A stretch of DNA of 64,000 nt from Calliopsis andreniformis (lineage: Eukaryota; Arthropoda; Insecta; Hymenoptera; Andrenidae): contig NW_027480542.1 in assembly GCF_051401765.1 (NCBI RefSeq), positions 1 to 64,000 of the forward strand. The letters are read 5' to 3'. The translations under genes were made by a program, and so were the position numbers. The notes under the pieces are model-generated. The model saw nothing but the letters and a program-made list of their open reading frames with translations, had not been told where the DNA came from and searched no databases. Numbering within the stretch: position 1 is the stretch's first letter; each line of letters opens with the position of its first letter. Positions 21,602 through 32,654 of the stretch are shown piece by piece.

Positions 21602-24126
21602 AGTCCCTGGTCATCTCCGATAGTCCTAGTGAAAAAGAAGGACGATTCGACCAGATTTTGCATAGATTATCGTCGATTGAATGAAGTTACGAAAAAGGAC
21701 TCTCATCCGCTGCCGAGGATCGAAGATACTCTTGACGCTCTGGCAAAATCCACCTGGTTCTCAACAGTTGACCTGCAGAGCGGATATTGGCAGATTGTCA
21801 TGGACAAAAGGGACCGGGAGAAAACAGCTTTTTGCGTGGGAGCCGGACTGTGGCAGTTCCGAATAATGCCTTTCGGACTGTGCAATGCTCCCGCGACTGA
21901 TGGCTGATGGAAACAGTTCTCCAAGGGTTGAATTGGAGAATCTGTCTGGTATACTTGGACGACATCATAATCCACGCGAGGGCCTTCGATGAGGAAGTGG
22001 AACATCTACGCCAAGTATTTCAACGTCTTCGGAACGCGAAGTTATTAATGAACCCGAAGAAGTGTGATTTCTTAAAAAGGGAAACAAAATACCTGGGACA
22101 CATCGTCACCGGAGGAGTCAAGACAGACCCTGAAAAAATACGAGCCATTGCAGAATGGCTGGTCCCAGCCAATATAAAATAATTGAGAAGTTTTTTAGGA
22201 CTCTGCACCTACTACCGGAAATTCGTGAGGAATTTCTCGGATATTGCGAAGCCGCTGCACCAGTTGACGGAAAACAAACAAACCTTCATCTACACGGAAC
22301 AGCACCAGAAGACTTTCAAACGGCTGAAGAGTTGTCTAATAAGCTCTGCCGTTCTCGCACATCCCATTGTAGGAGCGGATTTTATTTTGGACACGGATGC
22401 CTCAAACGTGGCCATTGGAGCAGTGTTATCACAAGTACAAGAAGGCCAGGAAAAAGTAATAGCTTATTTCTCCAAAGTCCTGGGGAAGCCAGAAAGAAAT
22501 TACTGCGTGACCAAAAGAGAACTGCTTGCGGTAGTGAAATCCGTGGAACACTTCCACCACTACCTCTATGGTCGAAGGTTCCTGGTGAGAACTGACCACG
22601 CAGCGTTACGCTGGCTAATGTCCTTCAAGCGTCCTGAAGGGCAAATCGCTCGATGGATAGAGCGATTACAGGAGTATGACTTCGGAATCCGACATCGAGG
22701 AGGAAAGGCGCATGGAAATGCAGATGCGCTGTCAAGAAAACCGTGCGCAGACACACATTGTAAACCCTGTAGCAGAAGAGAGGAACAAGATCAGAGGAAA
22801 ACGACGAGGATTTTACGGACGGCCTGTGAAACTGGAGACGTTGAATACTGGAAACAAACCCAGGCCAAGGACGAGGATATTGGACTGATTTTATTAAAGA
22901 AGCACGAAGGAATTAGACCGACACGAGAAGAAACTGCAGCATGCCCGCCGCAAACAAAATTCTACTGGACGATCTGGGATTCCTTAGAGGTCAAGGATGG
23001 CGTACTCTATCGAAAATGGGAATCATCTTGCGGCGCGAAGATAACGTGGTTGCTAGTAGTGCCACGGAAGAAGGTAACAGAAGTACTGCACGAATGTCAC
23101 AGTACCCCATCAGCCGGACACTTCGGAGTCAACAAAACCCTGGCGACGGTGCGGCAGCGATTCTACTGGATCACCTGTCGACAGGATGTCGTGAAGTGGT
23201 GCCGGAAATGTACCACTTGCACGGCGAAGAAGGGACCGCGAGAAAGAGGAGCCGGCGTGATGCAGATCTACAACGTTGGAGCTCCGTTCGAGAGGATTGC
23301 GGTGGACATCGTGGGACCCCTTCCGAAATCAAGTTCTGGAAATCGGTTCCTGCTGGTGGTTGCCGACTATGTTTCAAAATGGCCAGAGGTAATCCCTATG
23401 TTAAATCAACGAGCTGAAACAGTGGCCAGAGCATTACTAGTTCATGGCGTGAGTCGACACGGAGTACCCCTGGAAATACACTCAAATCAGGGGAGGAACT
23501 TTGAGTCCACCGTCTTCAAAGAACTCATGAAACTGCTAGGAGTTAAGAAGACGAGAACTACACCCCTGCATCCGCAAACTGACGGTATGGTGGAACGGCT
23601 AAATCAGATCTTACTACAATATCTCTCCATGTTCGTCGCCGAACATCAGAGGGATTGGGATGAGTGGATCCCGATGTTCCTGTTGGCATACAGGTCAGCC
23701 GGACATGAAACCACCCAGATGAAACCGTCAATGGTCCTGTACGGTCAAGAGTTGCGTCTCCCTATACAACTGTGGAGGGGGCTACCGCCCCAAGAAAATG
23801 ACGCCCAAACGGAGTTTGTTTCCCAGCTCAAGAAGAGGATGAAAAAAATGCATGAGTTTGTCCGACATCGTCTGTGTTTAAGCAGCGCCAAGACGAAGAC
23901 CTGGTACGACAGCCACGCTAAAATCATCACTTTCGTGCCGGGTGAAAAGGTATGGCTGTTCCAACCGCGACGAAGAAAGGGCAAGTGCCCCAAGTTACAG
24001 TCGGACTGGGAAGGGCCGTATGTCGTTGTAGAGAAGTTGAACGATGTAATTTATCGAATTAAGGGCACCACCCGAGGCAAGTGTAAAGTAGTACATGTGA
24101 ATCGCCTCGCGAGATTCAGCGAATAA
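21602..24126 (+). pseudogene. Gypsy-A pol: RT, RNase H, integrase
   Basis: RT begins mid-domain at [20 protein letters not shown]. It continues with ITVDLQ-type wording ([13 protein letters not shown]), [11 protein letters not shown] and the catalytic YLDD at 21952-21963. RNase H has FILDTDASNVAIGAVL, KRELLAVV and FLVRTDHAALRWL. Integrase follows: HHCC zinc region (near 23095-23225), then core Asp in VDIVGPLP, second Asp changed to Asn in IHSNQGRNFE, Glu in DGMVERLNQ, and a C-terminal WEGPYVVV module. Defects: a small deletion with frameshift just before 21907, a TAA at 22180-22182, and the lost catalytic Asp. From 22183 to the stop at 24126 the frame is open for 647 codons. It cannot encode a working enzyme set. 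Confidence 0.9.
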
Positions 24127-25182
24127 TCCATTTCCCCAGCAAAGAAGAGAGATATCTCCGAGAGAAGAGGAACAAGAAGAAAGAAGTGCTCGAAAAACGT
24201 CAAGAGGCAAGAGGAACTGGGGAAAGCAGGAACAGAGCTGAGACGCGGGCCCCTGGTGAACACTGGGAGGGGGGAACGCCGGGGGATCGTTGGTCGGGTC
24301 TCTTCGGTAAGACGACCTAACCCAGGTCCACGCAGGCTCCTGGAGGATTGCAGAGGACGTCGCGGCCTTGGGTTCCCCGGGCAACACTCCCTCTCCAGGC
24401 AGGGAGGTGTCCGAGACGAGCCCACAAATTCAAAGGACTCCAGGACCACAGTACAGGAACAAGAAAGGATGGGGGCATGGACAGCGGAGGAGTATTTTCG
24501 CCGGTGAGTGCAGGAAGAAGGACCAATAGAAGAAAGAAGAGAACCGACAACCAACCTCGTCCAAGAAGAAGCGCCATCGCAGAAGGCTAGGGTGAGTCTC
24601 CCTCCTCGTCTCCTTGTTCAACCTCGCCGTCCAGGGCCACAACGGCTACCATCATGTGTCGCCCGGGGTTCGCAGTGCGGGCCGGCCGACAGCGGGTGGG
24701 GGACTTAACCGTACGCGGGTGTGCTTCCCCACACCGGAGAAGTCTCGTTTTCCCGGGAAGGCGGGCCTCCGGGGTCAGTTCTTGGATATTTAGCGCACCT
24801 TTGGACCTACAAAGAGGTCACCTTGCCATGCGGGGAACAGTGATTCCCTGGTGGGAAACAAGGAGGTGCGTTCGGCCGAGGTATGTTTCGTGGAGAGACA
24901 CCGTAGGAAGCAGAGCCCGAGAAGGCAGCAAGAAAGGACACAAGCATCAAGAGGACGGGCGAGGGTAGAAGAGCGAAGAAGGGGAAGAGGAAATCGGTCC
25001 TAGCACACTGCGCCTCGCTCAGGGTTTTGGCATGGTTTTTCCCTGGGACCGTAGACGAATGTCGAGGCGCAGCCTGGGAAAGGCTATGCAGGTATAAATT
25101 CTCTTGTACCTCTTTTCCAGGCAGTAGTGCAGACGCCAAGTTGGAAGTCCCGTACTGAGCGTGGTCGGGACGCCCGCTTTCC
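24127..25182 (+). other. Long GC-rich 3-prime region of Gypsy-A
   Basis: About 1.05 kb lie between the pol stop and the polypurine tract, unusually long for a gypsy element with no third ORF. Composition is G/C and purine rich. Short open frames occur on both strands, but none shows a signal peptide, transmembrane segment or envelope-like motif. It may be a decayed third ORF, captured sequence or an extended trailer. Confidence 0.5.
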
Positions 25183-25197
25183 AAAAGAGGGGACTAG

Positions 25198-25343
25198 TGT
25201 TGCGAGCACCGGGTATGTCTCCACGGCCTGCTGCGCTCGCAACGAAGAATAGGAAGGCGTTCGAGGAAATCGACGTACACGAGTATTATAAATAAAACCT
25301 ATCTTAGCGCGGTTAAGAGATCGAAGTGCGCAAAAACGTAACA
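25198..25343 (+). repeat. Gypsy-A 3-prime LTR, shortened
   Basis: The LTR starts TGTTGCGAGCACC after the polypurine tract AAAAGAGGGGA (25183-25193) and ends ACGTAACA at 25343. It matches the solo LTR at 32655-32924 closely at both ends but lacks about 120 internal bases, including the AGAATTCTGACA block. It is closer to that solo LTR than to the 5-prime LTR of its own element. Immediately to the right is minus-strand copia RT. Confidence 0.8.
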
Positions 25344-26522
25344 GTATTATCTCCTGGTTCATTACTCTGGTCGTCTCCTTTCAGAAATGGCGTGGTTACT
25401 GCTTTGCAGTTCTTCATTTTATATTTTTCTAAAATTTTCTCTAGATATGCTGTTTGTTTCAGCTTTAAGTCTTCTCCCGTCTTCTCAATTTCCATTTCTA
25501 CATACTCTTTTGGATTCTTTATTACTGTCACCTTAAATTGATTTTGAAGGCATCTTAATATTTCTTTTATTTCATCCATGTTACCTCTTGTCAGAATTCC
25601 ATCGTCCACGTAGATACATAAGATCATGCTACTATTTCTCTTCTTAAACATATATTGCTCTCCTTCGATAGGTTCAAAGCCAATACGTTTTAGGAAATTA
25701 GTAAAATGTTTATTCCAATTCAATGGTGCTTGTTTTAAACCATAAAGTGCTTTGTTTAGTTTACACACTTTTCTTTTACAATTATATCCTTCTGGCAGGT
25801 ACATGTATACGTTTTCATTCAATTCCCCATACAAGAAACGCAGTTTTTATATCAAAAGCTATGTATTTATACTTTCTTATTGCGATCAAGCTAAATAATG
25901 TCCTTAATACTGCTGTACTCACCACTGGACTGTATACTTCTGTATAATCTATGGTGTCCCTTTGTTGGCATCCCTTGACCACTAGACGTGCTTTGTATCG
26001 TCCATCCTCTTTTACCTTGAACACCCACATACTCGACAGTGGTTTGGTTGATTTCACCTCAGATGCATCCACCAGATTCCAGATGTTATTTGATTTCAGG
26101 GACTTTTTCTCCTCCCGCATGGATTCCAACCACTTGTTCTTGTTTGGTCCTGTAACTGCTTCTGTATAGGTTAAAAATACGTAATCTTCATACCTTTTCG
26201 GGAATACTTTTCTTCTGCCTGATCTTCTTACGGCTACTTCATTTTTCTCTTCCTCTTCGGTTTCTTGACTTGTATTTTGGTCAGATTGTATTTGTTCATC
26301 CACATCTTCATAAACGGACAAATTTTCTCCTGTTGCCTTTTCACTGTTCTGTAGCTGTTCTTCGTCTGCTTCCGTGTCCTCTTGACCTTCCTCTTCTGTA
26401 TCCATTCTTATTAATATATCTCGAACAGGTTGCTCTGTATTGTTTTTAAAACTGTCTTCTGTAGTTACTTGTTTAAACCGTACAACTCTGGCAATTAGTA
26501 CTTTGTGTTTTTCGGTATCTCA
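25344..26522 (-). pseudogene. Copia reverse transcriptase, truncated
   Basis: From 26405 leftward: an acidic linker, RRSGRRKVFPKRYEDYVFL, then EAVTGPNKNKWLESMREE, SMWVFKVKEDGRYKARLVVKGCQQ, DYTEVYSPVVSTAVLRTLF and FDIKTAFL. After a frameshift near 25830 follow ENVYMYLPEGY, LNKALYGLKQAPLNW and the catalytic YVDD (25601-25612), then KQTAYLEKILEKYKM. The frame is lost at the LTR boundary. A TGA at 26520-26522 separates it from the integrase C-terminus. Catalytic residues are intact, but the protein is truncated. Confidence 0.88.
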
Positions 26523-27722
26523 CAAACGATATCCCGTAGGTGCATAACCTACAAACATGTACTTTTTACTCCTTGAATCTAGCTTTCTCAAAGGCCCTAG
26601 TACTTTGGCGAAAGCTTCGGCACCGAATACGTACAAGTTTCCGAAGTTCGGTCTTCTGCCTTCCCATTTTTCATATAGAGTGACATTGATTGTATTCAAG
26701 GGTGATCTATTCAGCAGATATGTTGCTACGTAGACCGCTTCACCCCACATTTCCTTCTCGATACTTAAATCGAATAGCAGTGTCCTGGATTTTTCCATCA
26801 GGGTTCAGTTCAGGCGTTCTGCCTTACCATTAACTTGAGGCGAATAAGGTACAATGAGGTCTAATTGGATGCCTTTTTCCTTTGCCCAATTCTGGATTTC
26901 GCTATTTTGGTATTTGCGCCCATTGTCGCACCTTATCTTCGACACTCTGAGGTTCCAGTGCGCTTCAGCCTTTTCGACATACTCTTTCATGGCCTTTGCT
27001 ACTTCTGATTTGTTTTTGAGTAAGTATACTACAGCATGGTGAGTATAATCGTCCAGAAATGTTACAAAGTATCTGTTTCCATCCCACGTTTTTTGTTCCA
27101 CTGGTCCACAGAGGTCTGTATGAACGATTTGCAACGGTCGTTCCGCTCTCGTTCTGATTTCTTTAAACGGTGCTCTGGTCTGTTTAGTTTTCATGCAGGT
27201 TTCGCATAATTCATCGTAGTTTGTTAAGTCACTGTTCGAGAAATTTATCCCATGCAACAGTTTTAGTACTTTTGACATACCTTCGTTGCTAGGATGTCCT
27301 AGCTTTCGATGCCATATCTTCATATCTCGAGTTTTGTCTCGTATCACAAGAGACCTATCTTTCTTTACTGGTAGTTTTACTTCGTATAGTCCATCCTCAG
27401 ACTGTCCTCCTGTCAATAAGATTTTTCCATTTTGTCGTATTATGACTTGATCTTTCTTGAATAATATCTCTCCACCATTGTTAGTAATTTTACTGGCTGA
27501 GAGAAGATTAGTGCTTAATTCAGGTACGTACATTACCTTATTTAGTGTGCAGTTTTCAAATTTCAGCTGCCCTATTGCTTCTGCCTTCATCACAGCTCCG
27601 GACTTTGCAACTCCAACCTCTGCATGTATCGCCTTCTTGTTTATTATGTTATCATTCTTGTAGGTCATATGCGATGTCGTACCTGAGTCGACTACCCAAG
27701 TATTTGTACCGGTTGTGTTGAT
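26523..27722 (-). pseudogene. Copia protease and integrase
   Basis: On the minus strand the aspartic protease motif VVDSGTTSHMTY lies near 27665-27700 and is followed by the flap-side region ending LSTNLLSASKITNN. Next comes the GAG-pre-integrase zinc domain (WHRKLGHPSNEG ... CETCMKTKQTR). The integrase core has Asp in IVHTDLCGP, Asp in RCDNGRKYQ and Glu in VNGKAERLN. A TGA at 26805-26807 interrupts just after the Glu block; beyond it the frame continues (MEKSRTLLFDLSIEKEMWGEAV) to 26523. All three catalytic acids are present, so inactivation is by stops rather than active-site loss. Confidence 0.88.
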
Positions 27723-28190
27723 CGTTAGAAAAGATAGATAATAGATAATAGAAAAGATAGATAGAGAGAAAGAAAAGATGCCTTGTCTTGTCTGTTGTTT
27801 TGCTTCCTGTGATAGCAGTCCTTCTCATTATGATTGAGCTTTTTGCAAATACCGCATTGTATTCCGGTTTCTCTGTTTTGTCTTCTGGTGCAGGCAGTGC
27901 CGTAGTGTCCCATTTTGTTGCATACGTAACATCTCTTTCCTTTATTCCCAGTTTGGTTTACGTTAGTTATGCATGCTTTTGCCAGATGTCCTGTCTTGTT
28001 ACATCTGAAGCATTTACTCTCTTCGGTCTTGAATGCAACAGCATCCTCATTTTCTTCTTTCTTGAAGTGTCTCGACTCCTCCAGAATGAGTTTGGCTGTC
28101 AGATTTTCTAACGTCTTGACCTTCTCAGGCGTAGAGTCCCAATCTATCTCTGTATTTAACGTTTTATCACGGCACGTGGTAGCACAATGA
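27723..28190 (-). pseudogene. Copia gag C-terminus with three CCHC knuckles
   Basis: Reading the minus strand from 28190: WDSTPEKVKTLENLTAK and LILEESRHFKKEE, then three zinc knuckles CFRCNKTGHLAKAC, CYVCNKMGHYGTAC and CGICKKLNHNEKDC. All keep the Cys-Cys-His-Cys spacing. These bind the packaged RNA. Directly after the third knuckle, a purine-rich GATA-type microsatellite (27725-27779) replaces or interrupts the link to the protease and shifts the frame. The N-terminal half of gag is absent. Confidence 0.82.
27725..27779. repeat. GATA/GAAA-type microsatellite inside the copia gag-pol frame
   Basis: About 55 bp of GATAGATAATAGATAATA and GATAGATAGAGAGAAAG sit exactly between the knuckle region and the protease. 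The flanks resume recognisable copia coding sequence, so the repeat arose within the element. Confidence 0.75.
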
Positions 28191-28469
28191 AGACACCTTC
28201 TAGTCCTTTAACATACGTATATTATAAGTGCGAGAGAACAAAAACTTGAATGTCGTGAGTGACGACATTATACAAACCTGGTATTATAAAACTTATAATG
28301 CAAAAAGACACAACGTTACAAAATAAATTTTGCCACGCGTATTCACCTGAGGCCCGTTCGACATAGCGTCAGCACACACCAACCTGCGCCTCCGTACCGC
28401 GGCGCCACATACCAAACAGGAAACAGAAAATAAGTTCGCTATAACCGGAAACAACTGATAACGCGAACC

Positions 28470-29020
28470 GCGTATATTTATTATTCAACAAATTCAAGCA
28501 AGGGTTAATTGTTTCCCGAAGACTTGAAACCGCTCTGAGGTTAAAGCCACCTGTAGCTTTGGCATCGATTAGGGCATACGAAATCAGACCCTTTGCACAT
28601 ACACACACACATACACTTACTCTGCGCTCTGTATAGAGGATTTTCAACCGCGAAATATATATATTAATAATTAATGATAGCCTAACTATCTAACCTTACC
28701 TCACTTAATAAGCGTAGATGTATACCCTTGCGCTACTGAAATATTTTATAGATATCTAATAATCTGACCTTACTTTTGAACAATTACATATAATATATAA
28801 CCATTTTATACTTCTATAAATATTCAACTAAATTAGAATAGGTATAAATTATTGTATTAAAGGTAGGATTAGAATAGGTTCTTAATAAATAAATTTTGTT
28901 AAGAAAGATCTAAATTTTGGATTTCAACTCGTTAACCACACACCACAGGAACCCCCACCTTTCGTCCATTGGAAAGCTGCTCTTCCATGGACAACGTAGT
29001 ATCGCTTTAGGGACGTTACA
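28470..29020 (+). repeat. LTR-2 fragment (right part)
   Basis: This stretch matches the right half of the solo LTR at 45892-47034 in the same order: ACCGCTCTGAGGTTA, an ACACACAC run, TGTATAGAGGAT, ATTAGAATAGG, then GTCCATTGGAAAGC and TTCCATGGACAACGTA, ending AGGGACGTTACA at 29020. The left part of the LTR is not found, so this copy is truncated. Sequence between 28190 and 28470 is unassigned. Confidence 0.75.
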
Positions 29021-29984
29021 GCTCCGAATTTGACCTTGTACCACCTTTTAATATAACGAAGGCTGTATTTGTTACACCCTTTATAAAAGTTTTTAATTCA
29101 TGAATTAACAAAAGTTTCCTTATTTCAAATATTCCAGTTTTTGCCATCTACGACAACCAGCAATCAATGTTTTATTAATATATATATTAAAAAATAAAAT
29201 TGCAACCTATATTTACATTCTCTGAAAAAAACTACACTTTTCATGTACTAATTACCTATAAATAAAATTCTCAAACTTCACCTACCTTTTGACTCGTGAG
29301 GGTAGTGTGTCCCCTTAATTATGATTGTTTTTTATGTTAATAACAGTCAACTTTTTGTTATTGATTTTTTCCTAATAAAATTAAAAATCATAATTTGATT
29401 TTCAGGTGTCTGACGTATTTTATCTGCAAAGAAAATTCTAACACATATTTTCGTAATGAGTTGCCTAAATAATTAATGAAACAACAGGACAGGAGTGCTC
29501 AGAGAAATGATCTGTGCAAAGAACGAAGATATTAATGCACAAAAGATATACAGACAATATATAAAATTATAACACTATCTTTATTTCAAATAAAATATAC
29601 ACAGTACATATTCTTTCAGAACAGTGGTTAGATTTTTCAATTTGTTTAAATCACTAGCAGCATCTTTGTTAACACGTTTTGTTGTTAACGTGTATGCACT
29701 TTTTCCATTTTATGCTAAAAATTGGAATGTACACATATTCAACATCATAGTTCCGAAAAAACATATTTAGTTAATGTTTCTCTGCGTGTTCATCAACATG
29801 GATGCCTGGTTGCAATGACTAATATTAAATTCGCAAGGCTGTTGGTACCATGGTTCGCCATCAATTTGCATAGCACAAGACCTTAATAATTTTACCTAAA
29901 TGTCATATAAAATATTATCTAAGAATATTATATAAAAAATAACAAACATTCAAATATATTAAAACAAATATGCATAAAATACGT
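29021..29984. other. AT-rich noncoding DNA
   Basis: I see no gene, clear repeat or element end in this stretch. There is a TTGTTACACCC string near 29069 reminiscent of the repeat X terminus, but no flanking match. Confidence 0.35.
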
Positions 29985-30132
29985 ATACAATTCTCATTGT
30001 TGAAGTTTCTGAAAGTTTCAGTGTGTTTTTCGACCCCCTAAAGAAGCCAGCAGCAATGCTAGCGAAACGTCGGGAAATCTCTTCTTGCAAGACACGGCTT
30101 ACACCCGAAAGCTTCAACAATGAGAATTGTAT
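29985..30132 (+). ncRNA. Hairpin carrying a degenerate hammerhead-ribozyme-like core
   Basis: A perfect 21-bp inverted repeat (29985-30005 and 30112-30132) encloses a loop with the ordered motif CTAAAGA (30038-30044), a GCCAGC/GCTAGC stem-loop, GAAAC (30064-30068) and GTC (30069-30071). The CCC before the first box can pair with GGG after GTC. This is the order of a type I hammerhead: conserved CUGANGA, helix II, GAAA, very short helix III, NUH. Minimal hammerheads of this type are known from Penelope-like retroelements. Two positions deviate (the G of CUGANGA is A, and one C-A mismatch is in helix II), both explicable as G-to-A changes, so a working ribozyme is unlikely. Confidence 0.45.
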
Positions 30133-30820
30133 GACGCCTGGCCGTGAAACCCTCAAATCTCTGAAAATACGTATATTTGTCCAAAAAGATATAGCGAGGT
30201 CGTAAACTGCGCCCTTGACTGTACTGTACTCTGTACAGTCTGTACAGTACCAAGGACGGGATGTAAACTTTACCAGCTAAGAAAATAGCTGAAATACATA
30301 TTTAAAATAAACTTCACTCGTCTCTGAATAAAGTTCTTGTTTTATAAAAAGAGGTGCTAAGATTATTATTTTAAAACTTTGAAGCTGTAAAATTTGAGAC
30401 TACCGCTACGTTTACGACTATACAATATCTCCTTGAACCATTGCACATGCAATTTAACTCAACTTTTTTGGATGTCACTTTTCACTTTGGTATGCCACTA
30501 TACATACAGACCCACTATAATTTTTCTACACACGTATTTCCGAGGCTGTTCTCGGCAGTATTCTCTAATCAAAGAAATTTTCACAATATCTTTCCCTGTT
30601 CTAAAGGCAGGGCCCCACTGATATAACTGGGCGGCGCGCAAAGCCTCGTGAACTGTTTGAAAGAGGATCGATTTTTACGATCAGTTTAGGAAACATTACT
30701 AACCGCACAGCTAAGTCGCACACACGAATACCAAACACGCATGTCGGAATCAAAGAATGCTCTATGCCTGTTCCAAACATCTTTCTCTATAGTAATTAGG
30801 TCGGCTATAGGGGTCCGATA

Positions 30821-32253
30821 AAAATCACCGACACAAATTTCCCTGACATGATTTTCACAAACATTTTATCGACTCCAGATTTGACCGACAATAACTTTCG
30901 CTGACAACATCTTTAACCGAAAACGACTTTAATCGACAACGATTTTGACCGACATTGACTTTAACCGATGACAGTATTACCCGATAGTAACATTGCCTGA
31001 CAACATTAGGCGACTGCGTATTTTTCCTACAAACATTGCCTCAGTTAGCGTATTACTGAGATCTGAATCACATCGTACATATTCGTTAGAATATATACTT
31101 ACAGAGGAACATATTCAACAAATACTTAGAAATCGTACACTTTACAGCACCACAAGGCTCTTGCAGGCATTAGCACACAATATTACGTAATAATAAATTT
31201 AATGCAATTAATGCATTTTTTACACAGTTCATTGAATATACTGAAAATCTTTGTTATATTGATTTATGTAAGTTATTAACATCGAAAATATAGTCAATTT
31301 AGAGAAGTAACTTAGGCTACGACAGAGGTGTGATGGCCAGACTGGAGAGCAGATGTCAATTTATGAGGAGAACGCGACTTCCGGCAAATTTAAGAATTCG
31401 GGAACGGTTTATGCGTTTAGCGTTTTACTGTGGAAGATCTTCGAATTTGGTGGGGTTCGTTAGACTGGTCATAAAATATGTGCACCCCAAACGGGCCCTT
31501 AGGTAGCCGACGGGAGTCCGGGTGGACGTACCCTACGCGATCTACGTGCCCTCACTCCACCGACCCCGGAGGGCAGATATTTCCGGAAATAAGATTAGTG
31601 TGTGAACAATAGGATCTAAGATGGTTTCTATATTGTAAGCCGGTATTTTTATAATCTAGCTTTTATTTTTATATTTTATTTTTATATTTTTATAATCTTT
31701 ATAATTTTTATTTTTATATTTTATTTTTATATTTTTATAATCTAGTAAAAGAATAAAGTATTGTTAGATTGAATCCAAGTACATTAACATTGACTTATTA
31801 TGTTAATATTTTCGTTGCAATTAATGTTTTTGTTATACGATCCACCGAATGTATTTGAAAATTTGGTTATATTCATTATTAAGTAAATGGATTTCCTTTT
31901 CTAATACTTTATGTTCATATCAATAATATACAAACGTGTTTTGTTTAGTTTGGTTTAATTGCGTTTCTTCGTAAATCTGGCCTCTCATTCACTGTGCACT
32001 ATATCAAGAAAAAAGTACATAATCAATTAGATAGTACATCGTTATTAATAAACATCATATAAAAATTGTTGTAGATAATGTTGCTGTTGGTTATTAATGT
32101 CGTCGGTCAAATTTGTTGTTCATCAAAATCGTTGTCGATCAAAATCGTTTTCGGTTAAAGGCGTTGTCGGTAAAAGTTATTGTCGGTCAAATCTGGAGTT
32201 GGTAAAATGTTGCCGGTGAAAACCGTGTCGGCGAAATTTGTATTGGTGATTTT
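30821..32253. mobile_element. Fold-back element with long terminal inverted repeats made of about 16-bp subrepeats
   Basis: The left arm (about 30821-31005) and right arm (about 32095-32253) are inverted copies, both starting AAAATCACC from the outside. Each is composed of roughly ten to twelve degenerate units of the type (T)GACCGACAAnnACTTT. The 1.1-kb interior has a GC-rich patch (about 31480-31575), an AT tandem repeat (31655-31745) and no transposase. Such modular long terminal repeats are typical of fold-back-type DNA elements. No target duplication could be assigned. Confidence 0.72.
31655..31745. repeat. AT-rich tandem repeat
   Basis: Variants of TTTTTATATTTTATTTTTATA followed by TTTTTATAATCT are repeated two to three times inside the fold-back element. 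Confidence 0.7.
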
Positions 32254-32654
32254 CATACAACTCGGCTGTTGATAGTAACCGAAATCAGGTTTCCACACTT
32301 CATGCTACATAAAGTGCCCCAGCAAAGTGCTCAATTGTCCTTCAATCCTATTTATTGAACAATTCAACTCTTATATAAGTGTTATATAAATCTTCGCTAC
32401 CTTCTAAATACTCTTTTGAGTTGACTTCAAGAATATTATTTTATTATTATACTTTGGAAAATATTCTAATTCTAAAAATTACATTTTCTATATTTACCAT
32501 ATCGAAAGGTGGATCAAAGAAATAAATAAAACTACAAAATATTGTCATTCAGAGTTTTAAATGAATTATCTAAGTTGTAAAAAATAAAAAAAGAGGAAAA
32601 TGAATTTAGAAATGCCGATGTAGTATTGTAGCAAAACCGGATTTATAATCATAT

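Larger units (their letters stand above)
21058..25343 (+). mobile_element. Gypsy-A, Ty3/gypsy element with mismatched LTRs
   Basis: Structure: 5-prime LTR (21058-21329), tRNA-Leu-type primer-binding site, gag remnant, pol, a long GC-rich 3-prime region, a polypurine tract, and a shortened 3-prime LTR (25198-25343). A solo LTR of the same family stands at 32655-32924. No target duplication joins the two sides. The left flank is Gypsy-B pol and the right flank is copia pol. The RT N-terminal part, protease and most of gag are deleted near 21590. Both LTRs differ strongly from each other in sequence and length (about 272 versus 146 bp). Confidence 0.85.
25344..28190 (-). mobile_element. Ty1/copia element, both ends missing
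   Basis: On the minus strand, gag zinc-knuckle region, protease, integrase and RT follow in the copia order (integrase before RT), which separates it from the gypsy copies nearby. The RT C-terminus and RNase H are cut off at 25344 by the Gypsy-A 3-prime LTR. The gag N-terminus is missing beyond about 28190. No copia LTR is recognised. Confidence 0.85.

Noticed and set aside
24051..24554. 167-codon minus-strand frame as an envelope or host gene
   Set aside because: It overlaps the pol 3-prime end antisense and has no domain features.
28369..28647. Minus-strand frame shared with 46409-46630 as a conserved small gene
   Set aside because: The similarity exists because both lie in copies of LTR-2. 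The frame differs and includes an (AC)n microsatellite read as Val-Cys repeats.
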